A DNA stretch of 64,000 nt, taken from assembly GCA_022009755.1 (NCBI GenBank), contig CP091722.1, positions 1 to 64,000 of the forward strand, read 5' to 3'. The position numbers and the translations under genes are program-made. The notes under the pieces were generated by a model. The model was not told where the DNA came from, made no database searches, and saw only the letters and a list, made by a program, of their open reading frames with translations. Below, piece by piece: positions 41,301 through 51,334 of this stretch (positions within the stretch are counted from its first letter, which is position 1; every line of letters starts with the position of its first letter). Origin of the DNA: Oscillospiraceae bacterium. GTDB taxonomy: Bacteria > Bacillota > Clostridia > Christensenellales > QALW01.

Positions 41301-42065
41301 ATTGATCTGTATTCCGACAGAAGAGAAAGAATACTTAAATATATAAAGGATTGCGGACAGGCTTCGCTTAAGGAGCTCACCGAGCTTTGTCCCGATGTTT
41401 CGGATATGACGCTGCGCCGTGATATGGCTTTTCTTGAGGAAAAAGGGCAGATCATCCGTACCCGCGGCGGCGCCGTTGCGGCCTCGCGTGCGGGGGTCAA
41501 TTCCGAGGATCTCTATTCCCGCCGCGCCGTGCTGCATACGCATCAAAAGCAGGAAATCGCCGTCAAGGCGCTCAGCCTTGCACAGCCCTCCTGCGCCATG
41601 TATCTTGATTCCGGCTCCACCGTGCTCCAGTTTGTAAAGGCGCTTCCCGATGATAACTACTATATCATCACTGCCGACCCCAACATTGCCCTTGAGGCGG
41701 CGCGCCGCGCCAAAACCACGGTAACCCTTGTGGGGGGCAATCTCAACCACAGTACCCTTTGCGCATCGGGCGTTCACTCCGTCAATTTTGTAAACGGCAT
41801 AAATATCGATATCGCCTTTATGTCGGCCTCCGGCTTCAATATACAAACCGGCTTTACAAGCGGAGCGTTTTCCGAGTGTGAGCTTAAAGCGGCGGTAATG
41901 GAAAAGGCGCGCACCCGCATAATGCTTATGGATTCCTCAAAGCTTGCAAAGCGCATGCCCTTTACCTTTGCCCGCCTTTCCGATATCGATGTGCTCATCA
42001 GCGATTCCGGGCTTGATAAAGAGGTCGCGGCTTTGGCGCAAAACGAAAAGGTGCAGGTGCTTTAG
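41301..42065 (+). CDS. DeoR/GlpR-family transcriptional regulator
   Basis: About 254 residues. Winged HTH: DLYSDRRERILKYIKDCGQA, SLKELTELCPDVSDMTLRRD, MAFLEEKGQIIRTRGGAV. DeoR sensor domain: FLDSGSTVLQFVKALPD-like start (MYLDSGSTVLQFV), IITADPNIALEAARRAKTTV, SASGFNIQTGFTSG, and LMDSSKLAKRMPFTFARLSD. No ATG/GTG/TTG stands in frame at the 5' end; the frame opens at ATT 41301, 8 bases after AAGGAGG. A dropped G in TTGATC (giving TTG GAT) is the likely cause. Probably controls the dehydrogenase gene 110 bases downstream in response to a phosphosugar. Confidence 0.85.
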   Translation: MDLYSDRRERILKYIKDCGQASLKELTELCPDVSDMTLRRDMAFLEEKGQIIRTRGGAVAASRAGVNSEDLYSRRAVLHTHQKQEIAVKALSLAQPSCAMYLDSGSTVLQFVKALPDDNYYIITADPNIALEAARRAKTTVTLVGGNLNHSTLCASGVHSVNFVNGINIDIAFMSASGFNIQTGFTSGAFSECELKAAVMEKARTRIMLMDSSKLAKRMPFTFARLSDIDVLISDSGLDKEVAALAQNEKVQVL

Positions 42066-42174
42066 GCTTCTGCCGCAATAAGCCCGAAGGTCGGGAATAT
42101 AAAACAAACGAAAAAAGCGAAAAAAGTGAAAAACAAACGGAAAAATAAACGATTTAATTTACGGAGGTTATCAC

Positions 42175-43436
42175 ATGAAAACCAGAGCGGTCAGACTTTA
42201 CGGCAAAAACGATCTCAGATTGGAGGAGTTTGAGCTTCCCGAAATAAAGGAAGACGAAATTCTTGCCCACATCATTTCCGATTCCATATGCATGTCCTCT
42301 TATAAGGCCAGCATACAGGGCCCCGACCATAAGCGCGTCCCCAATGATGTTGCACAGAATCCGGTAATAATCGGTCACGAGTTCTGCGGCGAAATAGTAA
42401 AGGTGGGCAGCAAATGGGCAAATCAGTTCAAGGCAGGGGACAAGTTCTCCATTCAGCCCGCCATCAATAACGAGGGCTCTCTTGCAGCTCCCGGATACAG
42501 CTACCGCTATATCGGCGGAGATGCCACCTATGTGGTCATCCCGGCAGTGGTAATGGAATACAACTGCCTGCTCAAGTATACCGGCGAAGCCTTCTTCTGC
42601 GGCTCTCTGGCCGAGCCTCAAGCTGCATAGTGGGCGGCTTCCACGCGCAGTATCATACAACACAGGGCAGCTATGTTCATAAAATGGGCATAGTGGAGGG
42701 CGGCAAATGCGCCATTCTTGCAGGCGTCGGCCCCATGGGCTTGGGCGCTATCGACTATGCGCTTCACGGCGACCGCCGTCCTGGTCTGCTTGTTGTAACC
42801 GATATCAATCAGGAGCGTCTGGACAGAGCGGCTTCCATCTTCACCCCCGAAGCGGCGGCTAAGGACGGAATCAAGCTTGTATATCTCAACACCGGCGAGG
42901 GCGATCCCGTAGAAAAGCTCATGCAGCTTACCGACGGCACCGGCTATGACGATGTGTTTGTGTTTGCCCCCGTGCGCCCCGTAGTGGAGCAGGGCGACAG
43001 AATCCTGGGTAAGGACGGCTGCCTCAACTTCTTTGCAGGCCCCACCAATACCGAATTCAAGGCGGAATTCAATTTCTACAATGTGCATTATGCCTCCACC
43101 CATATCGTAGGCACCTCCGGCGGAAACACTGCGGATATGATCGAATCCCTTGAGCTTATGAGTCAGGGCCGTCTTAATCCCGCCGTTATGGTCACCCATA
43201 TCGGAGGTCTTAACGCCGTTATCGATACCACGCTCAATCTGCCCAAGATTCCCGGCGGCAAAAAGCTGATATACAACAATATCAACCTTGAGCTTACCGC
43301 CATAGCCGATTTTGAGGAAAAGGGCAAAACCGATCCGCTCTTTGCCGGCCTTGCCGAAATCATGAAGCGCAGCAATAACCTCTGGTGCGCCGAGGCGGAA
43401 AAATACCTTCTTGAGCACGCGCCTAAAGCGGAGTAA
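42175..43436 (+). CDS. Zinc-binding medium-chain dehydrogenase, L-sorbose 1-phosphate reductase-like (one frameshift)
   Basis: About 420 residues. N-terminal GroES-like fold: AVRLYGKNDLRLEEFELPEI, SICMSSYKASIQGPDHKRVP, the zinc motif NPVIIGHEFCGEIVKVGSKW and SLAAPGYSYRYIGGDATYVV. One A missing near 42622 shifts AEPQSCIVGGFHAQYHT; then the NAD(P) fold CAILAGVGPMGLGAIDYALH, VVTDINQERLDRAASIF. It matches the sorbose-1-phosphate reductase subgroup (reduces L-sorbose 1-P to glucitol 6-P), by its GPDHKRVPNDVAQNP and PGYSYRYIGG blocks. DeoR regulator upstream; hairpin terminator follows. Exact substrate not proven. Confidence 0.8.
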
Positions 43437-43457
43437 ACAAAAGCATTTATAAATAAT

Positions 43458-43497
43458 AAATCAGCGGCCGCGAAATCTTTCGCAGGCCGCTGATTTT
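43458..43497. terminator. Bidirectional terminator between convergent genes
   Basis: AAATCAGCGGCC (43458-43469) and GGCCGCTGATTTT (43485-43497) form a 12-bp stem, 20 bases after the dehydrogenase stop and 9 bases before the lipoprotein stop. Confidence 0.75.
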
Positions 43498-43505
43498 CAT
43501 ATCTG

Positions 43506-44366
43506 CTATATCTTAAAAATTACTTTGAAAATACGGGATAGCATTCGTCCGGGATATCCGACAAAAAGCGCATCGCCGTCGTTTGATAATGAAATAATAT
43601 AATTGCATCCGTTAATATCTGCAATATAAATATGTGTTTTTTCGTCCTTGCCGTTTTCTATTCTTCTGTATACCTCGGCCTTATAACCGTTTTTCTCAAC
43701 CGTATACCGTGTACAGAGAAATTCCAAGGCTTCCCCGGACAGCCCCGTTGTCTTGTACGCTATGCATTCGCGCTCGGCACCGTCAATTACCCTTGTTTCC
43801 TTAACGGTATCGCTTTTGTCGCGGCTTGCGCTGTAGTTTTCATTAGCCTGATTATAATCGTACTCATAGCTTCCGTCGGTATTATCGTATACCGTAACTA
43901 CCGTGCGCTTACCCGCTGTGTCAACGCTCATTGAGTAATTCTTTCCGTAAAAAACTATCGCCGAAACCTTGCTTTCCGCGCCGAATTCCGGCTGCCGTAT
44001 TTTTTTAGGGTTCATTATTTCTGCGCGCAACGTTGTATCGCCTGCCGTTGTTATTTGGCTGCTGAGATAATTATACATGTTTTCTGTGTCAATGTCTTTG
44101 GGGCGATTTTCATCGTTGCTTGGGTTTTCTAAAAAGGCGCGTATTGCGGCAACACTTTCAAACTTCACCCCTGCCGCATAATATTTGCATACGAAGCCCT
44201 CATCGTTGTCGTTTGTAACATTATAAAACTCAAGATAGTATTTTTCGTTTTCCTCTACGGTTTTTATACCGTATTTGCCGGCTTGCATTTTTGCATCGGG
44301 ACTGCAGCCTAAAAGCAGCGCCGAAATCAAAGCGAACATTATCAGCAATATGCCGTTTTTTTTCAT
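43506..44366 (-). CDS. Lipoprotein of unknown function, coupled to the metalloprotease
   Basis: A 286-residue lipoprotein: signal peptide ILLIMFALISALLLGCSPD with lipobox LLGC. The external domain reads YGIKTVEENEKYYLEFYNVT, CKYYAAGVKFESVAAIRAFL and KAEVYRRIENGKDEKTHIYI. No known domain. Its ATG overlaps the stop of the upstream protease gene (ATGA), so it is made in proportion to it and may be a surface partner or inhibitor of the protease; this is inference from coupling. Confidence 0.75.
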   Translation of the reverse strand: MKKNGILLIMFALISALLLGCSPDAKMQAGKYGIKTVEENEKYYLEFYNVTNDNDEGFVCKYYAAGVKFESVAAIRAFLENPSNDENRPKDIDTENMYNYLSSQITTAGDTTLRAEIMNPKKIRQPEFGAESKVSAIVFYGKNYSMSVDTAGKRTVVTVYDNTDGSYEYDYNQANENYSASRDKSDTVKETRVIDGAERECIAYKTTGLSGEALEFLCTRYTVEKNGYKAEVYRRIENGKDEKTHIYIADINGCNYIISLSNDGDALFVGYPGRMLSRIFKVIFKI

Positions 44367-47300
44367 GATTGTTTATTGCCCTCCGTTAATACTTTTTGGG
44401 TAAGTTCCTTTAATTGTTGGGTGCATGATGAGCAAAAAGCATGAGCTTTCCGACCTTTGATTTTATTGTAGAATTCAACCATTTTGTCATCTTCGCCATT
44501 TGAATATTCGACATATTTATTCATGACACATTCCACATCTTCGTGCAATTTATTGTCAACTATTGTACCGCTGCCATATATCTCTGAAAGTCCAAATACA
44601 TGTGCCATCTCATGCGCAAGAACAATCGACATTTTGGCCATTGATTTATCGGCATTTTCAGCTTCGCTGGCTTTAAGCGTAAGAAAATTTATTACAGGTC
44701 GGCTTGAATAGTTAACAGCTATAGTTGCTGTCAACGGTGCATGCTGCACACCATCACAATATACTCCATAATCTCTATCCGCCCACATTACATAAACATG
44801 ATTGTCATCGCGCGGAGCGTTATACAATTGCTCCGCCATGTAATAAATATTTTTGTGGTGCTGTGAGTGTTCTCCGCATATATTGCCACACGACGAATTG
44901 TTTCCCAATGAGCATTGGTCAGCTAATGCATTGCTGTATCGGGATATCGATTTGTTATTAATAGTAACCTTAAATTCTCTGTAAAAAACATCACTCATAA
45001 ACTTAACTGCATCATCAATATATGCTTGAGTTGGAGTATTTGCTATGGAAGAATCATAATAGTTTACGATGTCCAATTTGCGGCTTATCAGTATCCACTC
45101 ATCCTTATAGTTCGTATCATCTACAAACAGGCGCTGCTGTACCGCTATGCCGTCTGCAATAACTCCGTAATATGCGCTGGCAAGCACTCGGTTTGTGCTT
45201 TCGCCGGATTTCGGAGTAAGCTTATACGCCCCGTCATTAAGCAGCTCCACCTTCCACAGCTGACCGGAGCCGTTGTTAAATTCCTTTTGTACTACGGCCG
45301 TGTTTTGCTCGGAGGAATTGTTTTCCACCGACAGATATAACCCGCTGTGTACGGATTTTATCTTGTAATATCCGCTTGTCTGAAGCTCAAATTCCCACTG
45401 CTGGGAAGCATAGCCGTGCATTTTCCACTGATGCGTTATTGCTCCGCTTTCGTTTGACGGGCCTTGTATATCAAGATATTTTTTTGTCGCCTTGTTTTTT
45501 AGGTAATATGTACCGTCCTCAAACTCGGGAACCGCAACAGTCATGCTGTCCGTTTTGCCGCCCTGAACGCTGCGTACGGTTACCGTTGTTGTACCGCTGC
45601 CGACAGCTCTGAGCACGCCGTTGCTTACCGTTACCACTCTTGTATCATTCGAGGACCATATAACCTCCTGCACGCTTGCATCCGACGGCGCTATGCGCAC
45701 GGGAATGTTCAGTGTTTTGCCGTTTGTAATATACAGCGTGCGATAGGGCAGGGTAACGCTGTCCACGCCCTTTGCCACCACTGTTATGCCGCAGGTGGCG
45801 CTGCTGCCGGCATATGTGCCCGTTGCCGTTATAAATACATCCCCGGCGCTGTGCGCGGTAACGTTGCCGTTTGTATCCACCGTGGCCACGCTCGGATTGC
45901 TTGAGGACCATGTAATCGTTTCGTTTACGGAATGGGCAAGAGCAGATATGCGCTTAACCTCGCCTACCGTCATGTAGGCCTCCTGCGGGTTAACGGTTAT
46001 GCCGGCGCCCACGGAATCGTAGGAAACCGTTATATATGCAAGCTTTGACGAATCGCTTACGTTTGCCGAAGCAAACTGACGGTATTTGCCGCTTACCTCG
46101 GTGGTCATGCGCAGCATTATTCCGTTGTTTTCCGTGCCCGTCTGCCACGCCTGATACGCGCTTGTTATATCAAAATTATATCTGCCCGCACCCTTTACCG
46201 TAAGCGTGCTGAGCTTTGTGCTGCCGTTCATAAGCGTATCTGCGGAGTTTGCCATGTAACGGCGGCGGGGTTCCAGCTTACACCCTCATTTATCATATAT
46301 GTGTCCACCGTAGGGCTGCTGGAATAATCCGAGGTGCAATACATACTGTAATATGCACCCGTTACTCTGCCTTGAATGCTGCTTCCGCCCAAAATATCGC
46401 TTATCTTTGCAAGGGTTCGTACATTTTTTGCATTGGTGCCGTAGCCCACCGCCACAAGGGAGGAATTTACATAGTTGTTCGTATAGCCCTTGGCTATATA
46501 GGTATCCTTTATATATGTGCGGCTTACGTTAAACGAAGGGTCTATATACACAGGATACACCGTTGTTTCTGCCTGCAAATATTCATCCGGAACCGTTATT
46601 GTAAATATGTATTTATCCCCCGACAGCGCGCTTACCTGCGCCTCGGCGTAGGTTCTGTGCGCGTCCCAATCGTCCGTGGCCTCATTCTCGCCCGTAAAGC
46701 TGTCGGTTACCTCAAGGTCGCCGAAGCAGAACACCGTAGCTTCGCCGTCGTATATGCCCCATACGCCGTTTACTTCCTTAAGCTCAAGACCGTCCGTGCG
46801 CACCTCAAAGCTGAAGCTGTTTTTTCGCCCTCTGTTTTGAAGAATTATGTCCTCCTTTATTCCGCTCATTGTGGAGGTATAACGCAAAGTCGTGCCCTCG
46901 CCGAAGGCGCCTGTGTAGCTTACGGAGTTATCCTGCACCGTCGCCGGAAGCTGCCCCGGAGAGGCTTGCGTTACCGGCCTTATGCGTACCGTGCGGCCGT
47001 TATGCTTTATTTTTATAAAATTAAGCTGCTTTGGAAAGCGCAGCTCCACATCGCTTGCCGTGTTGCCGTATTCCCCGTTCCACTCCTTTATTTTATTGCT
47101 TTTATCCTTATATTTTCCGTTTTCGTCCTTATATTTTACCGGCACGGAAAAGTCGTATTCCGTAACCGTTCCGTCGGCGTTAAGAAAGATAAAATCATTA
47201 TCTCCCTGTTCTTTATCATAAAGGCGTCTTATTGCGCCGTGCGCTTCAAGCTGCGCGCGGGTAAGTGCTTCGGGAATATCATCGGCTTTAAGAACAGCCT

Positions 47301-47421
47301 CCTGCGCAAAAACCGGAAGTACGGTAAGCAGGATAAAAATCACAAGCAGCATTGCCGTACAACATCGGACAATCCGTTTCGATATTGGGATGATTCGTTT
47401 GTTAAGTGTTGTTACATTCAT
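44363..47421 (-). CDS. Large secreted multidomain zinc metalloprotease with Big2 and ricin-type domains (one frameshift)
   Basis: About 1,020 residues. Signal peptide (CTAMLLVIFILLTVLPVFAQ), an N-terminal DNRLRE-like domain (PVYIDPSFNVSRTYIKDTYI; ILGGSSIQGRVTGAYY), a missing G near 46242, then Big2 Ig-like repeats (YMTVGEVKRISALAHSVNET; ITWSSSNPSVATVDTNGNVT; IPVRIAPSDASVQEVIWSSN), a ricin-type lectin domain (YYLKNKATKKYLDIQGPSNE; SQQWEFELQTSGYYKIKSVH) and a C-terminal protease-like domain with HEMAHVFGLSEIYG, a HExxH-xxG metzincin-like zinc site. A Cys-rich patch CSLGNNSSCGNICGEHSQHH precedes it. It is exported and probably cuts host or dietary glycoproteins. Followed by a coupled lipoprotein. 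Confidence 0.8.
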
Positions 47422-47478
47422 AAGTAAACCTCCGTTTTAATATTCGGCTTTGCAAAAAATGCATTCACGTTTGACAAT

Positions 47479-47507
47479 ATTATCCCATATTGCCCATGCA
47501 AAGTCAA
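47479..47507 (-). promoter_or_regulatory. Promoter of the secreted metalloprotease gene
   Basis: On the minus strand TTGACT (47507-47502), a 17-base spacer and GATAAT (47484-47479), about 50 bases before the start codon at 47421. Tandem 11-bp repeats lie just upstream of the -35. Confidence 0.75.
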
Positions 47508-47528
47508 TACCCCGAATGCAAAAAATGT

Positions 47529-47572
47529 TATTGCGGGAATACTGCGGAAATATTGCGCAAGTATTGCATTGG
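47529..47572. repeat. Four tandem 11-bp repeats (TATTGCG-type) upstream of the metalloprotease promoter
   Basis: Consecutive 11-base units TATTGCGGGAA, TACTGCGGAAA, TATTGCGCAAG and TATTGCATTGG, with a further TATTGCCCATG at 47488-47498 inside the promoter. An 11-base spacing places one site per helical turn, which suits cooperative binding by an activator. 47573-48195 otherwise holds an AT-rich gap without a gene; a 60-codon minus-strand frame there has no RBS. Confidence 0.6.
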
Positions 47573-48195
47573 TGTAACAATCACTTGCGAATTTAACTTT
47601 TTCGTACAGCGAATGTAAAACTCCTTAATCGTCTTGTTTTTTTATGTAAATAAATTTTTGCATTATTTTTTTGTGGTTTTTTTAACTGTTTTTTAAGCGT
47701 ATTTTTTGTGTTTTTTAACGCTTTTATGTGTTGCAATTATTGTATGGCGGTAAATAAATCCGAACAATCGGCAGAAAGAAAAAAGATTTATACGCAAATA
47801 TCTATTTTAATTAGTGCGCGGGCTGATCGCATAAATGCCGCATAGCATTGGCTGATTTTTTCAAAAGTTTTCTCCGTACATTTACAATACAGCAAAAAAC
47901 CGCGCTGCAGCGGGCATTTCTCATATTTGTAGAGAGCCGCCGAACGGACTCTACCGAAGTATAAATTCAAATAGAATCATGTGTTCCTTACAGTAGAGCG
48001 TATAAACCGATAATTGGATTCACATTTTCTGCGTCATGACTATAATGATAAATGTTCGGGGCAAATTTATCCCCGCAGCTCAAAATAATGGCACGCGCGG
48101 CACAAAAAATGTGCCGCAGATATGCCGAATTTGTAATATTGCATTAAAAAATTCAGCGGCTTATTTTGCCGTGCCGGCAAAAAAAGGAGGCAGAA

Positions 48196-49080
48196 ATGAC
48201 GGATTTTAATATAACAGACAGGGTAGACACGGTGCTTTTCACCGATACCTCGGCCAATCTCACACCGTCCCTCGCAAAGGGGATAAGCATTATTCCCCTT
48301 GCTTACAGCATCGAGGGCAAGGAGCAGCATCAGGATCCCCAAACGGATTTTGACGGTCACACATACTACGAGCGCATACGAGCAGGCGCGCAGGTAAGCA
48401 CCTCCATGATAAACCCCGATGCCTTCAAGAATGCCTTTACAAAGGCACTTTCTCAGGGGAAGGATGTGCTGTATATAGGTATGTCGGGCGGCATAAGCGG
48501 CACGGCGCAGGCCGCGTTTTGCGCGGCGGCAGAGCTGCGGGAGCAGTACCCCGAAAGAACCATCATAACGGTGGATACCTTGGCGGCATCTCTGGGCGAG
48601 GGCCTGCAGGTGCTTAAGGCGGTGCAGATGCTTGATGGCGGCAGCAGCCTTGCAGCGGTTTCGGAAATGCTGGAAAGCACGCGGCACAAAATGTGCCAAT
48701 ATTTTATGGTGGACGATCTCATTCACTTAAGAAAAGGCGGAAGAATAAGCGGTATTGCGGCACGGGTTGGCACACTTTTGGGTATAAAGCCCATACTTAC
48801 GGGGGATGAAAACGGAAAAATAGTCGCCTGCGGCAAGGCCCGCGGCCGCCGCGCCGCCCTCGCTTCCCTCGCCGACCGCTACGCCGCCCTCGCGGCAAAC
48901 AAGGGTGCGACGGTGGGAATAGCCCACGCCGACGACCCGGAGGGGGCGAAAATGCTGCTGGAAATGCTTAAAGAGCGCGGCTTCTGCGGGCAGGATATCA
49001 CAGTGTGCTATGAGCCGGTTACGGGGGCGCATGTCGGGCCGGGAGCGGTGGCGCTTTTTTTTGAGGGAACGCATAAGTAG
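48196..49080 (+). CDS. DegV family fatty-acid-binding protein
   Basis: A 294-residue protein with the DegV two-domain plan: DTVLFTDTSANLTPSLAKGI, SIIPLAYSIEGKEQHQDPQT, the ligand motif QVSTSMINPDAF, IGMSGGISGTAQAAFCAAAE, and YFMVDDLIHLRKGGRISGIA, KPILTGDENGKI. DegV/FakB proteins carry fatty acyl groups for FakA kinase in phospholipid synthesis. A strong RBS (AAAAAAGGAGG) precedes ATG 48196. Confidence 0.9.
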   Translation: MTDFNITDRVDTVLFTDTSANLTPSLAKGISIIPLAYSIEGKEQHQDPQTDFDGHTYYERIRAGAQVSTSMINPDAFKNAFTKALSQGKDVLYIGMSGGISGTAQAAFCAAAELREQYPERTIITVDTLAASLGEGLQVLKAVQMLDGGSSLAAVSEMLESTRHKMCQYFMVDDLIHLRKGGRISGIAARVGTLLGIKPILTGDENGKIVACGKARGRRAALASLADRYAALAANKGATVGIAHADDPEGAKMLLEMLKERGFCGQDITVCYEPVTGAHVGPGAVALFFEGTHK

Positions 49081-49191
49081 CCGGATGATGATAAAATGCA
49101 AATATGCGCATATAAACATATTTATTTAATAATACTGTGGATTTAAGTAAGACGGGCTTGTAAAGTGCGAATACTGACAGGAGGGAGAGGT

Positions 49192-49863
49192 ATGGAGAGA
49201 ACCAGGCTGGCCGACAGGAAGCTGCCGGATTACACAAGAGGCGAGGATATCGCAAACATGGTAACGCACATAGTGGGGGGCGCGATAGGAATTACTGCCC
49301 TAATTTTGGCACTGATAAAGTCGGTTTGTGCCAAAGATATATACGGCGTTGTATGCGGAATTGTATACGGGCTGAGCATGACGGCGCTTTATGCCGTATC
49401 CAGCGTTTATCACGGGCTGCATCCGGGTATGGGCAAAAAGGTAATGCAGGTTATTGATCACTGCACTATATATTTTATGATAACCGGAACCTATACGCCG
49501 ATTTTGCTATGCAGCATACGCCCGGAGTATCCGGCCGTTGCATGGAGCTTGTTTGCCGCGGAATGGGGCCTTGCGGTATTTGCCTGCGTATTTACGGCAA
49601 TAGACCACCGCAAATACAGAGTATTATCCATGATATGCTATATTTTAATGGGCTGGTGCATAATGTTTGCGCTTAAGCAGACGGTGCAGACAATAGGCAG
49701 GACGGCGTTTATGTGGTTGCTGTGGGGCGGAATAGCCTACACTCTCGGGGCAGTGCTGTACGGAATAGGAAGCAAAAAAAGATATTTTCACACGGTATTC
49801 CATATTTTCGTGGACATAGGCAGCCTGCTGCAGGCGGTATGCGTGTTGGGCTATGTATTATAA
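49192..49863 (+). CDS. Hemolysin III family (HlyIII/PAQR) membrane protein
   Basis: A 223-residue protein with seven hydrophobic segments. Family motifs: MVTHIVGGAIGITALILAL, AVSSVYHGLHPGMGKKVMQV, IDHCTIYFMITGTYTPILLC and YFHTVFHIFVDIGSLLQAVC. The conserved Ser/His/Asp residues of the HlyIII/PAQR metal site (SSVYH, DH, H..H..D) are present. RBS AGGAGGGAGAGG precedes ATG 49192. Bacterial members have unclear functions, probably lipid-related hydrolase or sensor. Confidence 0.9.
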   Translation: MERTRLADRKLPDYTRGEDIANMVTHIVGGAIGITALILALIKSVCAKDIYGVVCGIVYGLSMTALYAVSSVYHGLHPGMGKKVMQVIDHCTIYFMITGTYTPILLCSIRPEYPAVAWSLFAAEWGLAVFACVFTAIDHRKYRVLSMICYILMGWCIMFALKQTVQTIGRTAFMWLLWGGIAYTLGAVLYGIGSKKRYFHTVFHIFVDIGSLLQAVCVLGYVL

Positions 49864-49911
49864 ATGAGCAATAAGGACCGAAAACAGAAAAGAAGAGATA
49901 GGTTTTTTAAT

Positions 49912-49950
49912 AAAAAAGCGGCGAAAAATATGCGTTTTCGCTGCTTTTTT
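49912..49950 (+). terminator. Rho-independent terminator
   Basis: AAAAAAGCGGCGAAAA pairs with TTTTCGCTGCTTTTTT around an 8-base loop, 50 bases after the HlyIII gene. Confidence 0.75.
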
Positions 49951-50024
49951 CTGCTTTGAGGGGTGGAAAAGGCAGAGAGAGTATGCTATAATTATACATA
50001 AGACATAATTAAGGAGGAAGGATT

Positions 50025-51274
50025 ATGAAAAAGTTTCATACGGGAATTGTTGCTATCGTGCTGACGGTGTGTATTTTGGGGCTGTGCGGATGCAGTGATA
50101 TACGCGCACAAAACCTTATGAAGGGCATTACCGCAAACGAGGTGGATGCAATGGGCAATATGACGCAGGCCAATGAGTGTGCGGCGGATTTTGCAATGCG
50201 CCTGATGAAAGAATGCAATAAAAAGGGGGAAAACACGCTGATATCTCCGGTGTCTGTTTTTGTGGCGCTGGCAATGACGGCAAACGGCGCGCAGGGGGAG
50301 ACATTAAAAGAGATGGAAGCGGTGCTGGGGATGCCGGCGGAGGAGCTGAATGCCTATGTAGGCAGCTTTATGCTGATGCTTTCGCAGACGGAAAAGTGCA
50401 GGCTGAGCATTGCCGATTCCGTATGGTTTACGCAGGATGAGAGCTTTACGGTAAACAGGGACTTTTTGCAGAAGAATGCGGATTATTACGGCGCGGACAT
50501 TTACAAAACCGCTTTTGACGAGCAAACACTCAAGGATATAAACAAGTGGGTGAATAATAAAACGGAAGGGATGATACCCCAAATTCTTGATGAAATTCCG
50601 CAGCAGGCAATAATGTATATTGTAAACGCGCTTGCCTTTAAGGCGGAATGGGCAAGTATTTATGAAGAGGATGATATAAAGAGGGGCTGTTTACAAAGGA
50701 AAACGGAGAAACGCGCAAAGCCGAATACATGTACAGCCTGGAGCGGTGCTATATTGAGGGGGACAATGCCGAAGGGTTTATGAAGGAGTATTACGGCGGA
50801 AAATATGCTTTTGCGGCGCTGCTTCCCGCAGAGGGAATAAGCCTTGAGGAATACATCGCTTCGCTGGACGGAAAGGCGCTGCGGGCGTTAATTGAGAATC
50901 GGCAGCACGCTTATGTTGATGCGGCTATTCCGAAGTTTGAGGCGGAGTATTCGGCGGAGCTGTGCGGAATACTTGAGAAAATGGGAATGAAAAGAGCGGT
51001 TTCCCCCGAACTGGCGGACTTTACCGGAATAGGTGCGGCGGGAGAAAATATCTGCATAAATCAAATTCTTCATAAAACCCGCATATCCGTGGGAGATAAG
51101 GGCACGCAAGCGGCAGCGTCATCGCTTGTGGGAATGGTGGATGGAGGTACATCGCACATAGAGCCCAAGCCGGAGAAGAAGGTGCATCTGGACAGACCGT
51201 TTGTTTATATGTTGGTGGATATTGAAAACTCCGTGCCGATATTTATAGGGACAATGACGGATATCGGGGCATAA
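50025..51274 (+). CDS. Lipoprotein serpin (serine protease inhibitor, one frameshift)
   Basis: About 416 residues. Signal peptide with lipobox LGLCGC, then the serpin fold: AADFAMRLMKECNKKGENTL, ISPVSVFVALAMTANGAQGE, WFTQDESFTVNRDFLQKNAD, INKWVNNKTEGMIPQILDEI. An A missing near 50676 shifts the frame; then MYSLERCYIEGDNAEGFMKE and IENSVPIFIGTMTDIG. The reactive-loop hinge KGTQAAASSLVGM has small residues needed for loop insertion, so it should be inhibitory; the loop tip is within VGMVDGGTSHIEPKPEKK. Surface serpins are known in gut Firmicutes and bifidobacteria, where they inhibit host elastase-like proteases. The loop P1 residue cannot be fixed by eye. Confidence 0.85.
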
Positions 51275-51334
51275 CGGGGTGGAGCGCTGCGTATGCATAT
51301 TTGCGGCGTGTAAACTTAAGGACGGAGAAGAAAT

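Noticed and set aside
46249..47427. 392-codon plus-strand open frame
   Set aside because: Antisense to the secreted protease gene; no RBS and no domain.
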